Shown here in pieces: positions 34,878-44,493 of a stretch of DNA of 64,000 nucleotides. The DNA is from Aneurinibacillus thermoaerophilus (GTDB lineage Bacteria; Bacillota; Bacilli; Aneurinibacillales; Aneurinibacillaceae): contig NZ_FNDE01000014.1 in the NCBI RefSeq assembly GCF_900099925.1, positions 1 to 64,000 on the forward strand, read 5' to 3'. The notes below the pieces were generated by a model. That model made no database searches and was not told the DNA's origin. It was given only the letters and a program-made list of their open reading frames with translations. The position numbers and the translations under genes were made by a program. Position 1 is the first letter of the stretch, and each line of letters starts with the position of its first letter.

Positions 34878-35651
34878 ATGGTGGCAGGTAAAGTGTATCT
34901 TGTGGGTGCCGGGCCAGGCGATCCAAAGTTGATTACAGTGCGTGGGCTTGAGCTTCTACAACGGGCGGATGTGATTGTATATGACCGTCTGGCCAGTCCA
35001 AAGCTGCTTGATTATGCAAAAAAGGAGGCTGAATGCATTTATTGCGGAAAAGAGACAAATCACCATTCGTTATCCCAGACGGAAATTAACGAGATCATTG
35101 TGGCGAAGGCTGTGCAAGGGAAAGAGGTTGTTCGTTTAAAAGGGGGTGATCCATTTGTTTTCGGGCGCGGTGGGGAAGAAGCGGAAGCCTGTATCGCGGC
35201 CGGCATCGACTATGAAGTTGTGCCGGGCATTACATCGGGTATCGCTGCTCCGGCTTATGCAGGAATACCTATCACGCACCGTGGTTATTCATCCTCCGTC
35301 GCGTTTGTGACTGGCCACAAAGCTGTAGAGAAGGAGCAAAGTGGTATTCAGTGGGAGAAGTTGGCCACTGCGGTAGATACGCTGGTATTTTACATGGGGG
35401 TCGGCAATTTGCCGGAAATTGTGAAAAATCTTCATAAGTACGGCCGGGCCAAAGAGACACCTGTGGCACTTATCCGCTGGGGTACATGCGAAAATCAGGA
35501 GACGCTTATAGGTACATTGGAGACGATTGTAGAGCAGGTACAACAGGCACGCTTTCGTTCTCCGGCAGTGATTGTCGTAGGCGAGGTTGTCCGCCTGCGG
35601 GAGCAGTTAGCTTGGTATGAACAACAGCTGCGTCAAGTCATTATTGCATAA
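34878..35651 (+). CDS. cobA: Uroporphyrinogen-III C-methyltransferase (siroheme pathway)
   Basis: The 257-residue enzyme has the SUMT fold motifs: VYLVGAGPGDPKLITVRG at the N-terminus, VVRLKGGDPFVFGRGGEE, and VVPGITSGIAAPAYAGIP. It methylates uroporphyrinogen III at C2 and C7 with SAM, giving precorrin-2 for siroheme, the cofactor of the sulfite reductase encoded next. The ATG at 34878 is chosen after AAGGGGA. It is the first gene behind the SAM riboswitch. It is a single-function enzyme without the CysG dehydrogenase/ferrochelatase part, which is not in this window. Confidence 0.95.
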   Translation: MVAGKVYLVGAGPGDPKLITVRGLELLQRADVIVYDRLASPKLLDYAKKEAECIYCGKETNHHSLSQTEINEIIVAKAVQGKEVVRLKGGDPFVFGRGGEEAEACIAAGIDYEVVPGITSGIAAPAYAGIPITHRGYSSSVAFVTGHKAVEKEQSGIQWEKLATAVDTLVFYMGVGNLPEIVKNLHKYGRAKETPVALIRWGTCENQETLIGTLETIVEQVQQARFRSPAVIVVGEVVRLREQLAWYEQQLRQVIIA

Positions 35652-35681
35652 TATTCGCTGAGATGAGAGGAGAGAGTATGA

Positions 35682-37295
35682 ATGAGTTATACACCAATAT
35701 GGGCACAAAATAAGGAGAAATTGAATAAAACAGAATTAATAAAACTGGAGAAAGATGGACTGGATGTTATTGAGGACATTTATCGTTATGCGAAAACTGG
35801 TTTTGAATCCATTACGCCGGATGATATGGATCGTTTTAAGTGGGCAGGTGTATATCAGCAGCGCCCGAAAGACGGGTGCTTTATGATGCGTGTCCGGGTT
35901 CCGTCCGGAAATCTTACGTCCGAGCAGGCGCGCACGCTTGCGAGTATCGCGCATGATTATGGCAGGGATTTAATCGATATTACGACACGTCAGGCGATTC
36001 AGTTTCACTGGTTGCGGATCGAAAATTTACCGGACATTTTTGAACGGTTGGCTGCCGTCGGATTGTCCTCATTTGAGGCGTGCGGCGATTGCCCGCGTAC
36101 GATTGTTGGCAATCCGCTTGCGGGGCTCGATCCGTACGAATTAATAGATACGACCCCGCTTGTGAAACAGTTGTCCGATACGTTTTTAATGAACCGGGAT
36201 TTTTCCAACCTGCCGCGCAAATATAAAATTTCGATTTCTAGCAATATTTATAATGCCGGTCATGCCGAAATTAACGATCTGGCGTTTACCCCGGCCACGA
36301 AAGTAATCGCTGGCAAGGAAATCATCGGTTTTCATGTCTGGGTTGGCGGCGGACTATCGTCCCGTCCGTATTTGGCTCAACAGCTCGATGTATTTGTGCG
36401 ACCGGAAGAAGTCGTGAAGGTAGCGGTCGGCGTTACAACGATTTTCCGTGACTATGGATACCGGGAGAAGCGTCATCACGCACGCTTGAAATTTCTTGTC
36501 GCTGATTGGGGAGCGGAGAAGTTTCTTGCCAAGTTAAAAGAGCTTGTCGGCGAGCTGGAGACGCGGGGCGAAGATAAGATTAAGGGATGGAATGCAGGAT
36601 ATTTTACCGGTATTCATAAACAGCGCCAGGAAGGGTTGAGTTATGTTGGTCTGTCCGTTCCGGTAGGACGTATGTCGGCACAGGAATTGGAAGAACTGGC
36701 GCATCTCGCCGATGAATATGGTAATGGCTCACTGCGTACATGCAATTCGCAAAATATCATAATTACCGGCATACCGGATGAAAGAGTGGAAGAACTGTTG
36801 CAAGAAAAAGTGTTGGAACGTTTGACACCGTATCCGAAGAATTTTACTGCTTTCGCCGTTTCTTGCACCGGCAATGAATTCTGTAATCTTGCGATCGTTG
36901 AAACGAAAGAAAGAATGCGCCAATTGGCGGAATATCTAGATGAACATGTGGAGTTGGATGAACCAATTCGCATGCATATGGTCGGTTGTCCGAACTCATG
37001 CGGTCAGCGGCAAATTGCTGACATTGGCTTTCAGGGAGCGCTTGTTAAAACGGAAGACGGCATGAAAGATGCGTTCGATATTTTCCTTGGCGGTACGCTG
37101 GGCCCGAACGCGAAATTTAACGAAAAGCTGAAAGGACGCGTGCTTGGCGAGCAACTGCACCGGGTCGTGTTGCCGTTGCTTGCCTATTATAAGGAAGAAA
37201 AGCGGAACAAGGAAAGCTTCTTTGATTTCGTACAGCGTGTTGGAATTACACCGTTCCAAGAGAGGCTGGATGCGGCTCTGAAACAGTTGGTATAA
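35682..37295 (+). CDS. Ferredoxin-type sulfite (nitrite) reductase
   Basis: The 537-residue protein has the two-repeat sulfite/nitrite reductase architecture with the siroheme/4Fe-4S ligands: SCTGNEFCN (two Cys, about 395 and 401) and GCPNSCGQ (about 436 and 440). RVPSGNLTSEQARTLA and TTRQAIQFHWL are ferredoxin-nitrite-reductase-type repeats. It should reduce sulfite to sulfide with electrons from ferredoxin; nitrite as substrate is not excluded by sequence, but the operon is for sulfate. It follows the siroheme enzyme by 30 bases. Confidence 0.93.
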   Translation: MSYTPIWAQNKEKLNKTELIKLEKDGLDVIEDIYRYAKTGFESITPDDMDRFKWAGVYQQRPKDGCFMMRVRVPSGNLTSEQARTLASIAHDYGRDLIDITTRQAIQFHWLRIENLPDIFERLAAVGLSSFEACGDCPRTIVGNPLAGLDPYELIDTTPLVKQLSDTFLMNRDFSNLPRKYKISISSNIYNAGHAEINDLAFTPATKVIAGKEIIGFHVWVGGGLSSRPYLAQQLDVFVRPEEVVKVAVGVTTIFRDYGYREKRHHARLKFLVADWGAEKFLAKLKELVGELETRGEDKIKGWNAGYFTGIHKQRQEGLSYVGLSVPVGRMSAQELEELAHLADEYGNGSLRTCNSQNIIITGIPDERVEELLQEKVLERLTPYPKNFTAFAVSCTGNEFCNLAIVETKERMRQLAEYLDEHVELDEPIRMHMVGCPNSCGQRQIADIGFQGALVKTEDGMKDAFDIFLGGTLGPNAKFNEKLKGRVLGEQLHRVVLPLLAYYKEEKRNKESFFDFVQRVGITPFQERLDAALKQLV

Positions 37296-37325
37296 AGGAT
37301 GCCTGGGCATAGGAGAGGTGAGGCG

Positions 37326-37529
37326 ATGTTTATCTATAGATTTGAGATATTGTTTAGGGATGGGGGAACAGCTGCCGTTGTAGTCATACATGAAAATGAA
37401 GAAAAAGCGTTCCGCAGCGCCCAGAATCAAATTGAACGCTATTTTTTGCCGCCGAGGCCGGTTGCGGAGATAGCCATTGTAGAAAAAAAGCCGGCTGGAA
37501 CGGGCCGGGGGTATGTGATCGAGCCATGA
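37326..37529 (+). CDS. Small DUF3906-like protein in the sulfate operon
   Basis: The 67-residue protein (MFIYRFEILFRDGGT, then AVVVIHENEEKAFRSAQ) resembles the short DUF3906-type proteins that occur in sulfate operons of Bacillales. It has no membrane segment or metal motif. The ATG follows GGAGAGGTGAG. Its last bases overlap the permease start (ATGA), so the two are coupled. A role as an accessory to transport or reduction is only a guess. Confidence 0.65.
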   Translation: MFIYRFEILFRDGGTAAVVVIHENEEKAFRSAQNQIERYFLPPRPVAEIAIVEKKPAGTGRGYVIEP

Positions 37530-38608
37530 TTCTGACGTGCGCGGCCATTGCCATTGCCCTGTTTTTCGCGATGAATATCGGCGCCAGCGGTACAGCCGCT
37601 GCGATGGGCGCGGCGTATGGCGGGGGAGCTATTCAAAATAAGAAGCTCGCAATGCTGATTGTAGGTGCAGCTGCTTTGCTCGGTGCTGTGTTAGGTGGAG
37701 GCGAAGTAGTGAAAACAATCGGGGGAGGTATCATCTCTTCCTCTATTCTCACTGTGGAGATTGTAATAATTATTCTGGCCTCAGCGACACTCACGCTGTT
37801 TATAGCAAATCTGATGGGGGTTCCCCTGTCAACGAGTGAAGTGACGGTTGGTTCGATTGTCGGCATCGGGCTCGCGTACAAATCCTTATTCGTCAGCAAA
37901 CTTGCAGTCATTATTTCCTTCTGGATCGCGGTTCCTCTGGTCTCGTTTAGTGTGGCGTATGTGCTGGGGCGACTAATTAAGATAGCGGAAGTGAAGTGGC
38001 CGCATCTTAGCAGACAGGGAAAATGGCAGCGCTGGCTGGGAAGATTGCTTGTGATCGGCGGTGCGCTTGAGGCATTTTCGGCCGGTATGAACAATGTGGC
38101 GAACGCGGTTGGGCCGCTTGTTGGCGCCGGGTTAATGTCTGTTTCCGCTGGCGTTTGGATGGGTGGAATATTCGTGGCGCTTGGTGCGGTTTTGTTGGGC
38201 GGTAAAGTGTTGGAGACAAACGGGAAAAAAATTACCCGTCTTTCGCTTTTGCAGGGCAGCGCGGTTTCTTTCACCAGCGGAGGATTGGTCATTATCGCCT
38301 CTTTGTTGGGCATCCCTGTTCCGCTTGTACAGGCGACTACCTGTGCTATTATGGGCGTTGGTACTGCGGACAACGGTTTTAAGCTTTGGCAGAAAAGAGT
38401 TATTCACCAAATCGCAAAGGTGTGGATTGTTTCTCCGGTATCTTCACTTGTCGTGGCTTACGCGATGGTTCATCTCTGGTTGCAGCCGAATCCGTATGTG
38501 TTAATCGTTATTATAAGCGTATTTATCACTACGCTAGGATTAATGAACCTTTCCCAGACGATCCGTAAAGAAAAAAGCGCCATTCATGATCAGAGAGGAG
38601 GAATCTAG
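37526..38608 (+). CDS. cysP: Sulfate permease CysP (PiT family)
   Basis: The 360-residue protein has about ten membrane segments and the two inverted phosphate-transporter repeats: FFAMNIGASGTAAAMGAAYG in the first half and SAGMNNVANAVGPLVGAG in the second, with GVPLSTSEVTVGSI between. In PiT proteins the repeated N-x-G motif binds the anion. In this operon the substrate is most likely sulfate, as for CysP of B. subtilis. Its ATG overlaps the DUF3906-like stop; the CysH gene starts directly after its stop. Confidence 0.9.
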   Translation: MILTCAAIAIALFFAMNIGASGTAAAMGAAYGGGAIQNKKLAMLIVGAAALLGAVLGGGEVVKTIGGGIISSSILTVEIVIIILASATLTLFIANLMGVPLSTSEVTVGSIVGIGLAYKSLFVSKLAVIISFWIAVPLVSFSVAYVLGRLIKIAEVKWPHLSRQGKWQRWLGRLLVIGGALEAFSAGMNNVANAVGPLVGAGLMSVSAGVWMGGIFVALGAVLLGGKVLETNGKKITRLSLLQGSAVSFTSGGLVIIASLLGIPVPLVQATTCAIMGVGTADNGFKLWQKRVIHQIAKVWIVSPVSSLVVAYAMVHLWLQPNPYVLIVIISVFITTLGLMNLSQTIRKEKSAIHDQRGGI

Positions 38609-39325
38609 GTGCCGGATATGACATTTTCATATGAAACGCTGACATCTGAACGCTGCGAAGAAATAAATAAAACATTGGAAAATAAGGATGCGCTGGATGT
38701 ATTAAAGTGGGCATATGGCCTATTCGGTGACAATCTAATCTATGCTTGCAGCTTTGGTGCTGAAGGTATGGTTTTAACCGACTTAATTAGCCGGGTGCGT
38801 CCGGATGCCCGTATCGTTTTCCTGGATACACATTTACACTTTAAAGAAACGTATGAAGTTATTGAGCGCGTGAAAGTCAAATATCCGAAATTGCGCATTC
38901 AGATGAAGGAGCCGGCGCTGTCCGTACAAGAGCAGGCAGAGCAGTATGGTTCAGAATTATGGAAGATAGATCCGGATTTATGCTGTAAATTACGGAAAAT
39001 TCAGCCTTTAGAAGAAGTGATGGCGGGCACGGTGGCTTGGTTATCTGGTTTAAGACGGGAGCAGTCGCCGACGCGGGTGAACACACAGTTTGTCAATATT
39101 GATCGCAGGTTCCGATCCATTAAAATCTGCCCGTTAATTTATTGGAAATGGGAAGAAGTATGGAGTTATATCAAGCTTTATCAACTTCCATATAATGAAT
39201 TGCATGACAAAGGTTATCCGAGCATTGGCTGTAAACATTGCACGTTACCGGTGGAAGACGGGAGCGACTCACGTGCCGGACGTTGGAGCGGTACGGGCAA
39301 GACGGAATGCGGTTTGCATCAATAA
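38609..39325 (+). CDS. cysH: APS/PAPS reductase CysH
   Basis: The 238-residue enzyme starts at a GTG directly after GAGGAGGAATCTAG, one base after the permease stop. It has the PP-loop motif ACSFGAEGMVLTD, DTHLHFKETYE, and the four Cys of a 4Fe-4S cluster: DLCCKLRK (about 124, 125) and GCKHCT (about 208, 211). The cluster indicates a reductase that can use adenylylsulfate (APS). The C-terminal ECGLHQ carries the catalytic Cys. It makes sulfite for the reductase above. Confidence 0.95.
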   Translation: MPDMTFSYETLTSERCEEINKTLENKDALDVLKWAYGLFGDNLIYACSFGAEGMVLTDLISRVRPDARIVFLDTHLHFKETYEVIERVKVKYPKLRIQMKEPALSVQEQAEQYGSELWKIDPDLCCKLRKIQPLEEVMAGTVAWLSGLRREQSPTRVNTQFVNIDRRFRSIKICPLIYWKWEEVWSYIKLYQLPYNELHDKGYPSIGCKHCTLPVEDGSDSRAGRWSGTGKTECGLHQ

Positions 39326-39358
39326 GAATGAAAGAGTTGAGGAAAAGGAGTAGAAAGC

Positions 39359-40504
39359 ATGAGTACAAATCAGCCTCATGGCGGTGTATTAATCAACCGC
39401 ATTAACTTTTCTTATGACATTACAAAAGTAAGCAAAAAAATCGAACTGGACGCGTTCGCCCTTTCCGATTTGGAACTGTTGGCGATCGGCGCCTACAGTC
39501 CACTCACCGGTTTCTTGGGTAAAGCTGACTATGAAAGCGTCGTGTATAACATGCGCCTTGCTGACGGAACCGTATGGAGTCTTCCGATTACTTTGCCGGT
39601 AACGGAAGCCGTAGCCGCGCAGCTTGCACCAGGGGATATGGCACAGCTTGTGTACGAAGGAACGGTGTATGGTGTTATCGAAGTACAGGAACTGTACACA
39701 CCGAACAAGGAAATAGAGGCGGAAAACGTATATGGTACGACAGAAATCAAGCACCCGGGCGTTAAAAAGCTATGGGAGCGACCGGGAGTGTATGTTGCAG
39801 GCCCGATTACGCTGATAAAGCGTCCGAAAAAGAACAGGTTTAAAGAGTTCTATCTTGACCCGGCTGAGACGAGAGCCGTGTTTGCTGAGCGCGGTTGGTA
39901 TACGGTTGTGGGATTTCAGACGCGCAATCCGGTTCACCGCGCCCACGAGTACATCCAGAAAACGGCGCTGGAAATTGTGGACGGCCTGTTTTTAAACCCG
40001 CTGGTTGGCGAGACGAAAGCGGACGATATTCCGGCTGACATCCGGATGGAAAGTTATCAGGTACTTCTTCAAAACTATTATCCGCTTGATCGTGTGTTCT
40101 TGGCCGTGTTCCCGGCGGCCATGCGTTATGCGGGACCGCGCGAAGCCATTTTCCACGCGATCGTGCGAAAAAATTACGGTTGTACGCATTTCATTGTCGG
40201 ACGCGACCACGCCGGCGTTGGCAATTATTACGGCACGTACGATGCGCAGCGGATTTTCTTGAATTTTTCGCCGGAAGAGCTGGGTATTACACCGCTTTTC
40301 TTTGAACATAGTTTTTATTGCAAAAAGTGCGGCAACATGGCTTCAACGAAAACATGTCCGCATAGTGCGGAAGATCACCTTCATTTATCGGGCACGAAAG
40401 TGAGGGAGATGTTGAGCCGCGGTGAGGCACCGCCGCCGGAGTTCAGCCGTCCTGAAGTAGTAGAAGTGCTGATTCGTGGCATGAAGGTCGCGATCGGCAA
40501 TTAG
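39359..40504 (+). CDS. sat: Sulfate adenylyltransferase (ATP sulfurylase)
   Basis: The 381-residue protein is the single-chain ATP sulfurylase: [14 protein letters not shown] (the HxxH active-site loop), [18 protein letters not shown], and an added cysteine cluster [15 protein letters not shown] near the C-terminus, as in Bacillus Sat. It activates sulfate to adenylylsulfate using ATP. GGAGTAG precedes the ATG. It sits between cysH and cysC. Confidence 0.97.
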   Translation: MSTNQPHGGVLINRINFSYDITKVSKKIELDAFALSDLELLAIGAYSPLTGFLGKADYESVVYNMRLADGTVWSLPITLPVTEAVAAQLAPGDMAQLVYEGTVYGVIEVQELYTPNKEIEAENVYGTTEIKHPGVKKLWERPGVYVAGPITLIKRPKKNRFKEFYLDPAETRAVFAERGWYTVVGFQTRNPVHRAHEYIQKTALEIVDGLFLNPLVGETKADDIPADIRMESYQVLLQNYYPLDRVFLAVFPAAMRYAGPREAIFHAIVRKNYGCTHFIVGRDHAGVGNYYGTYDAQRIFLNFSPEELGITPLFFEHSFYCKKCGNMASTKTCPHSAEDHLHLSGTKVREMLSRGEAPPPEFSRPEVVEVLIRGMKVAIGN

Positions 40505-40524
40505 GACCGGGAGGAGGCAGAAGT

Positions 40525-41127
40525 ATGGCAGGACACAACGCCAATATTGTTTGGCACAGGACAACGGTAACGAAGCAGGATCGGCAGAAAACGAAGGGGC
40601 ATAAAAGCGCGGTTCTTTGGTTTACCGGTCTGTCCGGTGCGGGCAAGTCGACGCTCGCTAACGAAGTGGAACGCAGATTGCATGAGAGAGGGATGCATAC
40701 GTATTTGCTGGATGGAGATAACATCCGACACGGCATTAATAAAGACCTGGGATTCAGCCCGGAAGACCGTGCGGAAAATATTCGCCGTATCGGCGAGGTA
40801 GCGAAGCTGTTCGTGGATGCGGGTGTGCTTGTATTAACCGCGTTTATCTCGCCGTATCGCGCCGATCGTGCTCTCGCTCGCGGATTGGTAGAAGATGGTG
40901 AGTTTATTGAGATTTATGTGAATTGCGCGCTGGAAGAGTGTGAGAAGCGTGATCCGAAAGGGCTGTACAAAAAAGCGCGGATGGGAGAGATTCCAGAGTT
41001 TACCGGCATTTCCTCGCCGTATGAGGAGCCGGAAGCACCGGAATTAATCGTGAAGACGGATAAAAAAACGCTGGATGAATCCGCAGAGCAAGTGATCGCA
41101 TTTTTGCGGAAGAAAGGCATTATTTAG
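40525..41127 (+). CDS. cysC: Adenylylsulfate kinase
   Basis: The 200-residue kinase has the P-loop GLSGAGKST (about 35-43), [19 protein letters not shown], and the lid region [20 protein letters not shown]. It phosphorylates adenylylsulfate to 3'-phosphoadenylylsulfate, the other possible CysH substrate and the sulfonate donor. It is the last gene of the operon and is followed by a strong terminator. Confidence 0.96.
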   Translation: MAGHNANIVWHRTTVTKQDRQKTKGHKSAVLWFTGLSGAGKSTLANEVERRLHERGMHTYLLDGDNIRHGINKDLGFSPEDRAENIRRIGEVAKLFVDAGVLVLTAFISPYRADRALARGLVEDGEFIEIYVNCALEECEKRDPKGLYKKARMGEIPEFTGISSPYEEPEAPELIVKTDKKTLDESAEQVIAFLRKKGII

Positions 41128-41130
41128 TAT

Positions 41131-41166
41131 AAAGGGCACGGCCTTTTTCTGGCCGCGCCTTTTTAC
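41131..41166 (+). terminator. Terminator of the sulfate operon
   Basis: AAAGGGCACGGCC pairs with GGCCGCGCCTTTT (one mismatch and one wobble), followed by T-rich sequence. Confidence 0.8.
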
Positions 41167-41341
41167 TTTTGCATAAACTTGCTCAAATCTGGAGTTTTCT
41201 ATATTAGATAGCATGACTTACCGTTGTGAAATAAGGACAAATGGGGTAAGATAAGTTTTCCGTTATCATTTTGCATATGTTTCACCTATTTGGCTCGTCT
41301 GAAAAGATGAGAAAACAAATATAAGGAAGGGGTGAAGCTTT

Positions 41342-42022
41342 ATGAAAAAACGCACGGTAAGAACATTTATGGCCGGTGTGATTGCCGGGGCAGCGCTGAT
41401 GTGTGCAGCCGGTTTTTCATATGCCGCCTTGACAAAAATCGATGTAAGAGTGACGCCTGTCAGCTTTGTGATGGAAGGACAGAAAATACAGCCCAGCGAT
41501 AAAGAACAGCAATACTTTAATGGTAAAAGTTATATTCCTGTTTCTTTTGTATATAAAGATACTACGTATGTGCCGCTTCGCTTGGTTTCGGAAAAGCTTG
41601 GACACAAAGTTGGATATGACCCGGCGACCCATACGATTTATCTAGGGAAAGAAAAAGGAGATGGAAAAGAATTGAAATTTAAAACGATTTATCCTTCGGG
41701 CGGCGAACAACCACAATTATCTTCCAGGATTCAGCGGTGGTTTGACGACCATAAGAAGCAGGAATTTATGGGTACGATGTGTGATGAGGATGGAATGTAC
41801 GCGATGGTGGCAAGAGGCGAGCAGCCAAATGGGGGATACGGAATTGAAATTGTAGGCGTGACCGAATACGTCGATGAGATTGTGGTAAAGGTAAGGCATA
41901 AGAATCCGGAGCCGGGCAAAATGTATACGCAGGTGATTACGTATCCGACCACCCTAGTGAAAATGCCATGTACCGACAAAAAAATTCGATTTGAGATCGT
42001 GAATGACATACATGGCAAATAA
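41342..42022 (+). CDS. Secreted stalk-domain protein with PrcB-like C-terminus
   Basis: The 226-residue protein has a signal peptide (cleavage probably after SYA, near residue 28), a copper-amine-oxidase-N stalk domain (about 30-100; FVYKDTTYVPLRLVSEKLG is its signature), and a C-terminal region (about 125-226) with YAMVARGEQPNGGYGIEIVG and VKVRHKNPEPGKMYTQ that resembles the PrcB C-terminal domain. Stalk domains are thought to bind cell-wall polymers. It therefore acts outside the membrane. Alone in its transcript, with a terminator after the stop. Confidence 0.85.
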   Translation: MKKRTVRTFMAGVIAGAALMCAAGFSYAALTKIDVRVTPVSFVMEGQKIQPSDKEQQYFNGKSYIPVSFVYKDTTYVPLRLVSEKLGHKVGYDPATHTIYLGKEKGDGKELKFKTIYPSGGEQPQLSSRIQRWFDDHKKQEFMGTMCDEDGMYAMVARGEQPNGGYGIEIVGVTEYVDEIVVKVRHKNPEPGKMYTQVITYPTTLVKMPCTDKKIRFEIVNDIHGK

Positions 42023-42053
42023 GCACTATCTTTTGTGCGCTTACACAGAGCGA

Positions 42054-42082
42054 GAGCGGGATAGAATTCCTGCTCTTTTTTT
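42054..42082 (+). terminator. Intrinsic terminator
   Basis: GAGCGGG pairs with CCTGCTC (one G-T pair), followed by seven T, shortly after the stalk-domain gene. Confidence 0.8.
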
Positions 42083-42189
42083 ATTTTATTACATAATTTT
42101 CTATACGCTCATCGCACATTGTCTTCCTTCTTATTTTGAAAACAAATGATATCATGTAGTACAGGGACAAAGAGAAAGAGGGAGAGCTT

Positions 42190-43533
42190 GTGGCTGCGCG
42201 AAGTTTCGATTTTACGAAAGGGAATATTATGCGACAGATGATCGCCTTTTCCCTCCCAATATTTTTCACGAATGTGTTACAGACGTCATATCAGTTTATT
42301 GACAGTTTATGGGTCGGCAACCTGCTTGGGTCAGACGCGCTCGCTTCTGTGTCTGTATCAGCGACGGTTGTGTTTACGATGCTGTCATTTATTATCGGGA
42401 TGAACGGAGCAACATTGACGATTCTTGCCCAGCGTAGGGGCGCAGGTGATGAAGAAGGGTTAAAAGAATCGCTGAATGCGTTTGTCGTTGTATTTACTCT
42501 ACTATCCATTGGTATTGGAATTATCGGCTATATTTTTTCGCCTCACATTCTAACGCTGATTCAAACACCGTCAGCTATTCATGAGCTGGCCACTCAGTAT
42601 TTGCAGGTGAATTTTATCGGAATTGTATTTTTGTTCGGCTATAATTTTATCGGCACAGTGCTTAGGGCGCTTGGAGACAGTCGCACGCCCATACGGTTTG
42701 TGCTGATGGCCGTAATTTTGAATACGGTGCTTGATCCTCTGTTCATTATGTACTTTGATCTTGGAGTGGTAGGAGCGGCGCTTGCGACCATCGTGGCACA
42801 AGGTTTTTCGTTTGTATATGCGCTTATATACACGAGGAAATCGGGAAAAATTCCATTCATAAAGCCTCATATCCCCGATCGTACATATGCATTGGCGATT
42901 TTTAAATTAGGCATTCCTGCCGGTTTGCAAATGATGGTGATTTCTGGCGGAATGATGGCGATTATGAGCGTAGTGAATATGTTTGGCGAGAATGTGGTCG
43001 CTGGGTTTGGCGCTTCACAGCGTATGGATAATTTGATTATGTTGCCTATTGTTACACTTGGCTCGGCGGTGAACAGTATGTCCGGCCAGAATATCGGAGC
43101 TGGAAAGTGGGAACGTGTCAGCGGTATCGCGCGCAGTGGCATATTGTTAATTGTCAGCGTGTCGTTTGCTATTGGGGTATTAGTGTATGCAACGGCAGCA
43201 AAACTGCTTGAATGGTTCGTGGACAATCCGGAGTCGATAGCATTTGGCACGCTGTACCTTCGCACGATTTGTTTTTTCTACCCGTTCCTTGGGATTAACT
43301 TTGTGCTGAACGGTATTATCCGCGGTGCAGGCGGCATGGTACAGATTCTGGTGCTGAATTTTATCTCTTTCTGGGTATTGCGTTATCCGCTGACTGCAGT
43401 ATTTTCCAAGTGGCTGGGCGAGCAGGGGATTGCCTATGGCATGGGTACAAGCTTTGTGATTAGCGCGGTTTGTGCAAGTGCGTATTACCGATTCGGGCGC
43501 TGGCGCGAAATTCGTTTATTGCAGGGTAAATAA
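42190..43533 (+). CDS. MATE-family multidrug efflux protein
   Basis: The 447-residue protein has twelve membrane segments in two MatE repeats. The first has QTSYQFIDSLWVGNLLGSDALAS and GMNGATLTILAQRRGAGD; the second begins near LGIPAGLQMMVISGGMM and has NSMSGQNIGAGKWERV. It exports cationic compounds with Na+ or H+ gradients. It starts at a GTG 5 bases after GGAG. Monocistronic. Confidence 0.92.
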   Translation: MAARSFDFTKGNIMRQMIAFSLPIFFTNVLQTSYQFIDSLWVGNLLGSDALASVSVSATVVFTMLSFIIGMNGATLTILAQRRGAGDEEGLKESLNAFVVVFTLLSIGIGIIGYIFSPHILTLIQTPSAIHELATQYLQVNFIGIVFLFGYNFIGTVLRALGDSRTPIRFVLMAVILNTVLDPLFIMYFDLGVVGAALATIVAQGFSFVYALIYTRKSGKIPFIKPHIPDRTYALAIFKLGIPAGLQMMVISGGMMAIMSVVNMFGENVVAGFGASQRMDNLIMLPIVTLGSAVNSMSGQNIGAGKWERVSGIARSGILLIVSVSFAIGVLVYATAAKLLEWFVDNPESIAFGTLYLRTICFFYPFLGINFVLNGIIRGAGGMVQILVLNFISFWVLRYPLTAVFSKWLGEQGIAYGMGTSFVISAVCASAYYRFGRWREIRLLQGK

Positions 43534-43706
43534 GGATTTCCGGAAATTTACTATTTGAAAAAGCAAGAAGCAGGTAATGATAAAGGTTAAGAATCTTATT
43601 TTCTTGATAGAAAAACACTTTACTTATTAAAGATAATAAATTATAATTAGTTTGTAGTTGTAATGCTTAGAAAATGAATAGAATATGAGTAAAAGGAGAG
43701 AGTACG

Positions 43707-44354
43707 ATGGCAAAAGTTCTTTATATTACCGCGAATCCGAAGCCGGTTGAGGCGTCTTATGGCCTGAGACTGGGTGAAACGTTCTTGAAAGCATATCAGC
43801 AGCACAATCCCACAGATACGATCGAGCGCCTTGACCTTTACAAAGAAGAAATTCCATTCATTGATGCGCTTGTCTTGAACGCATGGGATAAAGTCGCAAA
43901 GAATGAAGCGCTGAACGACGAAGAAAAGCGTGTGCTTGGCCGCATGACAGAACTGCTTGACCAGTTTATCGCGGCGGACAAAGTAATTTTCGTAACACCG
44001 CTTTGGAATTTAAGTTATCCTCCGCTACTGAAAGCGTATATTGATAACGTTGTAATTGCGGGCAAGACATTTAAATATACGGAACAAGGCCCGCAGGGCT
44101 TAATGGCCGGCAAGCGCGTGATGCATATCCAGGCGCGCGGAGGCGTGTATTCTGAAGGGCCAGCCGTAGATTTTGAGTTCACAGATAAATATCTGCGCGG
44201 CATTATGGGCTTTATTGGGATTACTGATTATACCCACATTTTCGTGGAGGGAATGGCGGCCACGCCGGATAAAGCGGAAGAGATCTTTGCTAAGGCGGAG
44301 CACAAAGCACGCGAAGCGGCGGTCGAGTTTGCGAAGAATTATCAGCGTACATAA
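43707..44354 (+). CDS. azoR: FMN-dependent NADH-azoreductase
   Basis: The 215-residue flavodoxin-like enzyme has VLYITANPKPVEASYGLRLGE (FMN phosphate loop, quoted in part), FVTPLWNLSYPPLLKAYIDN and MHIQARGGVYSEGP, typical of AzoR. It reduces azo dyes and quinones with NADH. GGAGAG precedes the ATG. It is followed by a strong terminator and stands alone. Confidence 0.93.
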   Translation: MAKVLYITANPKPVEASYGLRLGETFLKAYQQHNPTDTIERLDLYKEEIPFIDALVLNAWDKVAKNEALNDEEKRVLGRMTELLDQFIAADKVIFVTPLWNLSYPPLLKAYIDNVVIAGKTFKYTEQGPQGLMAGKRVMHIQARGGVYSEGPAVDFEFTDKYLRGIMGFIGITDYTHIFVEGMAATPDKAEEIFAKAEHKAREAAVEFAKNYQRT

Positions 44355-44421
44355 GTTGTACTATTTGCGCTGAATGGGGTATAGACAATAGAAAAAACAG
44401 GTGCTACCATTTAATTTGAAG

Positions 44422-44466
44422 AAGCGTTCACTAACCAAAAGAACATAGGTTGGGAACGCTTTTTTA
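44422..44466 (+). terminator. Terminator of azoR
   Basis: AAGCGTTC pairs with GAACGCTT, with AACC/GGTT inside, followed by six T. Confidence 0.85.
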
Positions 44467-44493
44467 TCATGTTTCGCGAGGAGTTGTTGCCAT

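Noticed and set aside
37633-38373. 246-codon minus-strand frame opposite cysP
   Set aside because: Threonine/proline-rich antisense of a membrane protein, no ribosome site; the sense gene has clear family motifs.
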